8,650 nucleotides of DNA from positions 1 through 8,650 of the forward strand of contig CAXPPN010000027.1 in the NCBI GenBank assembly GCA_964219345.1, read 5' to 3'. The position numbers and the translations under genes are program-made. This document shows positions 7,768 through 8,650 of the stretch, one piece after another. The notes beneath the pieces were generated by a model. The model was not told where the DNA came from, did no database searches, and was given only the letters and a program-made list of their open reading frames with translations. Every line of letters starts with the position of its first letter. Within the stretch, counting starts at the first letter, position 1. Source of the DNA: UBA3537 sp964219345 (GTDB lineage Bacteria > Bacteroidota > Bacteroidia > Flavobacteriales > Flavobacteriaceae).

Positions 7768-7785
7768 TGAAGGCTAAATTAGATT

Positions 7786-7793
7786 CAAAAATA
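7786..7793 (-). promoter_or_regulatory. Candidate -7 element for the MATE gene
   Basis: TATTTTTG on the minus strand matches TAnnTTTG and ends 18 bp before the TTG start of the MATE gene, inside the 48-bp gap after the GNAT gene. A TTG at 7811-7809 is the nearest -33 candidate, but the 15-bp gap is short. Confidence 0.35.
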
Positions 7794-7815
7794 CACAAAA
7801 TCAGAACACAAAGAG

Positions 7816-8313
7816 TTAAAACACAAGTTCATAACAATAGAAGGGGTGTTTGCTTTGTTTTGGAAAGTAGATATTTGCAAGCCGTTTATACCCTCTTGTT
7901 TCATAGAACTTTTGATTGCGTTTATTTTGTGAAAAAGTGTCCAGTCGGACAGAAAAATATCCATTTGTTTTTGCATAATTTTCTGCAAAAGTCATCATGT
8001 GTTGAGCAATACCTTTTCCTTGATATTTTGGATGAACAGCAAGGCGATGGATGTAAATATTTTTATCTTTGGTAAGCCAATCTATAGGGACATATTCTAC
8101 ATCTTTGATTGTTGTAATAACGATACAGCCTATACAAATGTTGTTTTGCACATAAACATACAGCTCCCCACGTTGTACATCATTTTCAAAAGCATTTCTA
8201 TTTGGGTAATGCTCGTTCCACTGATAAATTTGCTGGTTTATCATGTGATTTGCACAGGCTTTGGTGATTTGCATTATAGAATTTAGATCAAGAACCGTTG
8301 CTTTTCGAATCAT
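7816..8313 (-). CDS. GNAT family N-acetyltransferase
   Basis: A 165-aa protein with the GCN5-related acetyltransferase fold. These enzymes transfer an acetyl group from acetyl-CoA to an amine of a protein, antibiotic or metabolite. Visible features, in order, are an N-terminal MIRKATVLDLNSIMQI strand and helix, the acetyl-CoA motif A RLAVHPKYQGKGIAQ (90-104) with its Q/K-G-K-G pyrophosphate loop, and motif B with VRLDTFSQN and FYETRGYKR (136-144), the usual end of the fold. Length and motif order are normal, so the enzyme is probably active. The substrate is not predictable. The ATG at 8313 has a short AT-rich leader. The gene is divergent from the truncated tRNA-Ala gene by 46 bp and precedes the MATE gene in the same direction; co-transcription with it is possible. 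Confidence 0.93.
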   Translation of the reverse strand: MIRKATVLDLNSIMQITKACANHMINQQIYQWNEHYPNRNAFENDVQRGELYVYVQNNICIGCIVITTIKDVEYVPIDWLTKDKNIYIHRLAVHPKYQGKGIAQHMMTFAENYAKTNGYFSVRLDTFSQNKRNQKFYETRGYKRLANIYFPKQSKHPFYCYELVF

Positions 8314-8319
8314 ACGGAG

Positions 8320-8348
8320 TTGTGCATTGAAATATTTGTTTAAATTTA
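8320..8348 (+). promoter_or_regulatory. Candidate promoter of the tRNA-Ala gene
   Basis: TTG at 8320-8322 is followed, 18 bp later, by TAAATTTA at 8341-8348, close to the Bacteroidota pattern TTG-N17-23-TAnnTTTG. Transcription would start a few bases before the tRNA 5' end at 8360. The -7 candidate is a perfect palindrome, so it reads the same toward the divergent GNAT gene, but that direction lacks a -33 TTG. Confidence 0.4.
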
Positions 8349-8359
8349 CGGCAAATTTT

Positions 8360-8407
8360 GGGGATGTAGCTCAGTTGGCTAGAGCGCTTGACTGGCAGTC
8401 AAGAGGT
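8360..8407 (+). tRNA. tRNA-Ala(GGC), truncated: 5' part only, T arm and 3' acceptor strand missing
   Basis: The 5' part of a tRNA is clear: acceptor strand GGGGATG (8360-8366), TA linker, D stem GCTC/GAGC around an AGTTGG-containing loop (8369-8385), and anticodon stem CTTGA/TCAAG (8387-8391, 8399-8403) with loop CTGGCAG. The anticodon GGC (8394-8396) specifies alanine, and the GGGGATG acceptor strand is typical of tRNA-Ala. The variable loop AGGT follows, but the next base is not the expected C48. No T stem, TTCGA-type T loop, complementary acceptor strand or CCA site is found in the following 50 bp. As it stands this gene cannot yield a functional tRNA. The most likely cause is insertion of the integrase-bearing element that begins here. 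Confidence 0.8.
8387..8407 (+). other. Probable attachment (att) core within the tRNA anticodon arm
   Basis: The segment contains a perfect 8-bp inverted repeat, CTTGACTG and CAGTCAAG, around a single central G (8395), then AGGT before homology to a tRNA ends. Tyrosine recombinases commonly use the dyad of an anticodon arm as core-binding sites. Host-like sequence ends here and an integrase gene starts 50 bp on, so this is the likely left junction. The exact crossover point cannot be set without the other end. Confidence 0.5.
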
Positions 8408-8650
8408 AAAACTTCCTAACCACTTGATTTTCAAACACTTAAAGACGCATAAACTAAATGTCTGTCAAAAGTGTGTTAAAAATGAGTGTCAAATATCCTA
8501 AAATTAAGTCTGATAAAAAGCAGCGTTTCTATGTAGTGTTTTACAATAATGGTAAACGCTATAGGTTGTTTAATGGTTCAAAAATTAATTCTAATCTCTA
8601 TCCTAATTCGTACCCTGTAGCTAAACGCTATGAGATAGCGCAACTATTAG
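8408..8650 (+). mobile_element. Left end of an integrative element (prophage, island or ICE) extending past the right edge
   Basis: Sequence beyond 8407 does not continue the tRNA and carries a tyrosine-recombinase gene directed away from the junction. This is the usual layout of a tRNA-targeting integrative element. Only 243 bp are visible, so cargo and type are unknown. Short repeats in the leader (CACTT at 8421 and 8436; TTGA and TCAA flanking TTT at 8424-8434) could be integrase arm sites, but this is weak. Confidence 0.65.
8458..8650 (+). CDS. Tyrosine-type recombinase/integrase, N-terminal part (continues past right edge)
   Basis: Sixty-four codons are open from the ATG at 8458 to the right edge. 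The translation includes MSVKYPKIKSDKKQRFYVV, then a short NNGKRYRLFNGSKI segment and a PNSYPVAKRYEIAQLL helix. This is the N-terminal arm-type beta-sheet followed by the start of a SAM-like core-binding domain, seen in flavobacterial phage and ICE integrases that recombine DNA through a C-terminal Tyr (not visible here). A second in-frame ATG at 8482 begins the same MSVK sequence and may be the true start; both have A-rich leaders. The gene lies 50 bp after the broken tRNA and points into the element, typical of int at an att site. Family confidence is good although the catalytic domain is outside the window. Confidence 0.75.
   Translation, partial: MSVKSVLKMSVKYPKIKSDKKQRFYVVFYNNGKRYRLFNGSKINSNLYPNSYPVAKRYEIAQLL

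Noticed and set aside
7767..8286. Plus-strand frames (102 and 95 aa) and a minus-strand 67-aa frame over the GNAT gene
   Set aside because: The GNAT protein has clear acetyl-CoA motifs over the same DNA; the other frames are cysteine- and aromatic-rich translations without recognisable features.
8408..8457. T arm or 3' acceptor strand of the tRNA hidden after a short intron-like insert
   Set aside because: No TTCGA-type loop and no strand complementary to GGGGATG was found, and the following reading frame is an integrase.
1..8650. CRISPR array, toxin-antitoxin, restriction or other defence system
   Set aside because: No regularly spaced repeats and no protein with such motifs; the genes are ordinary chromosomal families apart from the right-edge element.

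Overview
The window is AT-rich, compact chromosomal DNA that looks like the Bacteroidota, most likely family Flavobacteriaceae. The evidence is very short gaps between genes, A-rich leaders without Shine-Dalgarno sequences, TAnnTTTG-type promoter elements, and protein families typical of flavobacteria (DUF2490, DUF4956, a two-gene recJ/MFS run, and an integrase with the flavobacterial N-terminal arm). I cannot name a genus from this alone.

Left part (1-3801). A partial AhpD/carboxymuconolactone-decarboxylase-like gene runs off the left edge on the minus strand. It is divergent, across 56 bp, from a plus-strand run of osmC-like, recJ and an MFS exporter gene with gaps of 5 and 3 bp. Both genes at the divergent junction are predicted thiol-dependent peroxide-handling proteins. 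recJ is a DNA-repair exonuclease and the MFS gene resembles EntS-type exporters.

Middle part (3806-8313). Everything is on the minus strand. In order of transcription: a GNAT acetyltransferase, a MATE efflux transporter that starts with TTG, QueD/PTPS (queuosine or pterin pathway), an LpxH-like UDP-2,3-diacylglucosamine hydrolase (lipid A), a DUF4956 inner-membrane protein and a DUF2490 secreted, probably outer-membrane, protein. queD to DUF2490 looks like one transcription unit. The MFS and DUF2490 genes converge with only 4 bp between their stop codons.

Right edge (8320-8650). A tRNA-Ala(GGC) gene keeps its 5' acceptor strand, D arm, anticodon arm and most of the variable loop, then breaks off at about 8407. 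Foreign-looking sequence follows, and 50 bp later the start of a tyrosine-recombinase integrase runs off the right edge. I read this as the left junction of an integrative element inserted in the tRNA gene. It is unusual because the tRNA 3' half is not restored at this junction.

No CRISPR array, complete insertion sequence, rRNA or recognisable new multi-gene system is visible. The tRNA/integrase junction is the part that most deserves follow-up. The DUF4956-DUF2490 pair behind lpxH is the best candidate for unknown biology. No gene-free stretch exceeds 300 bp.
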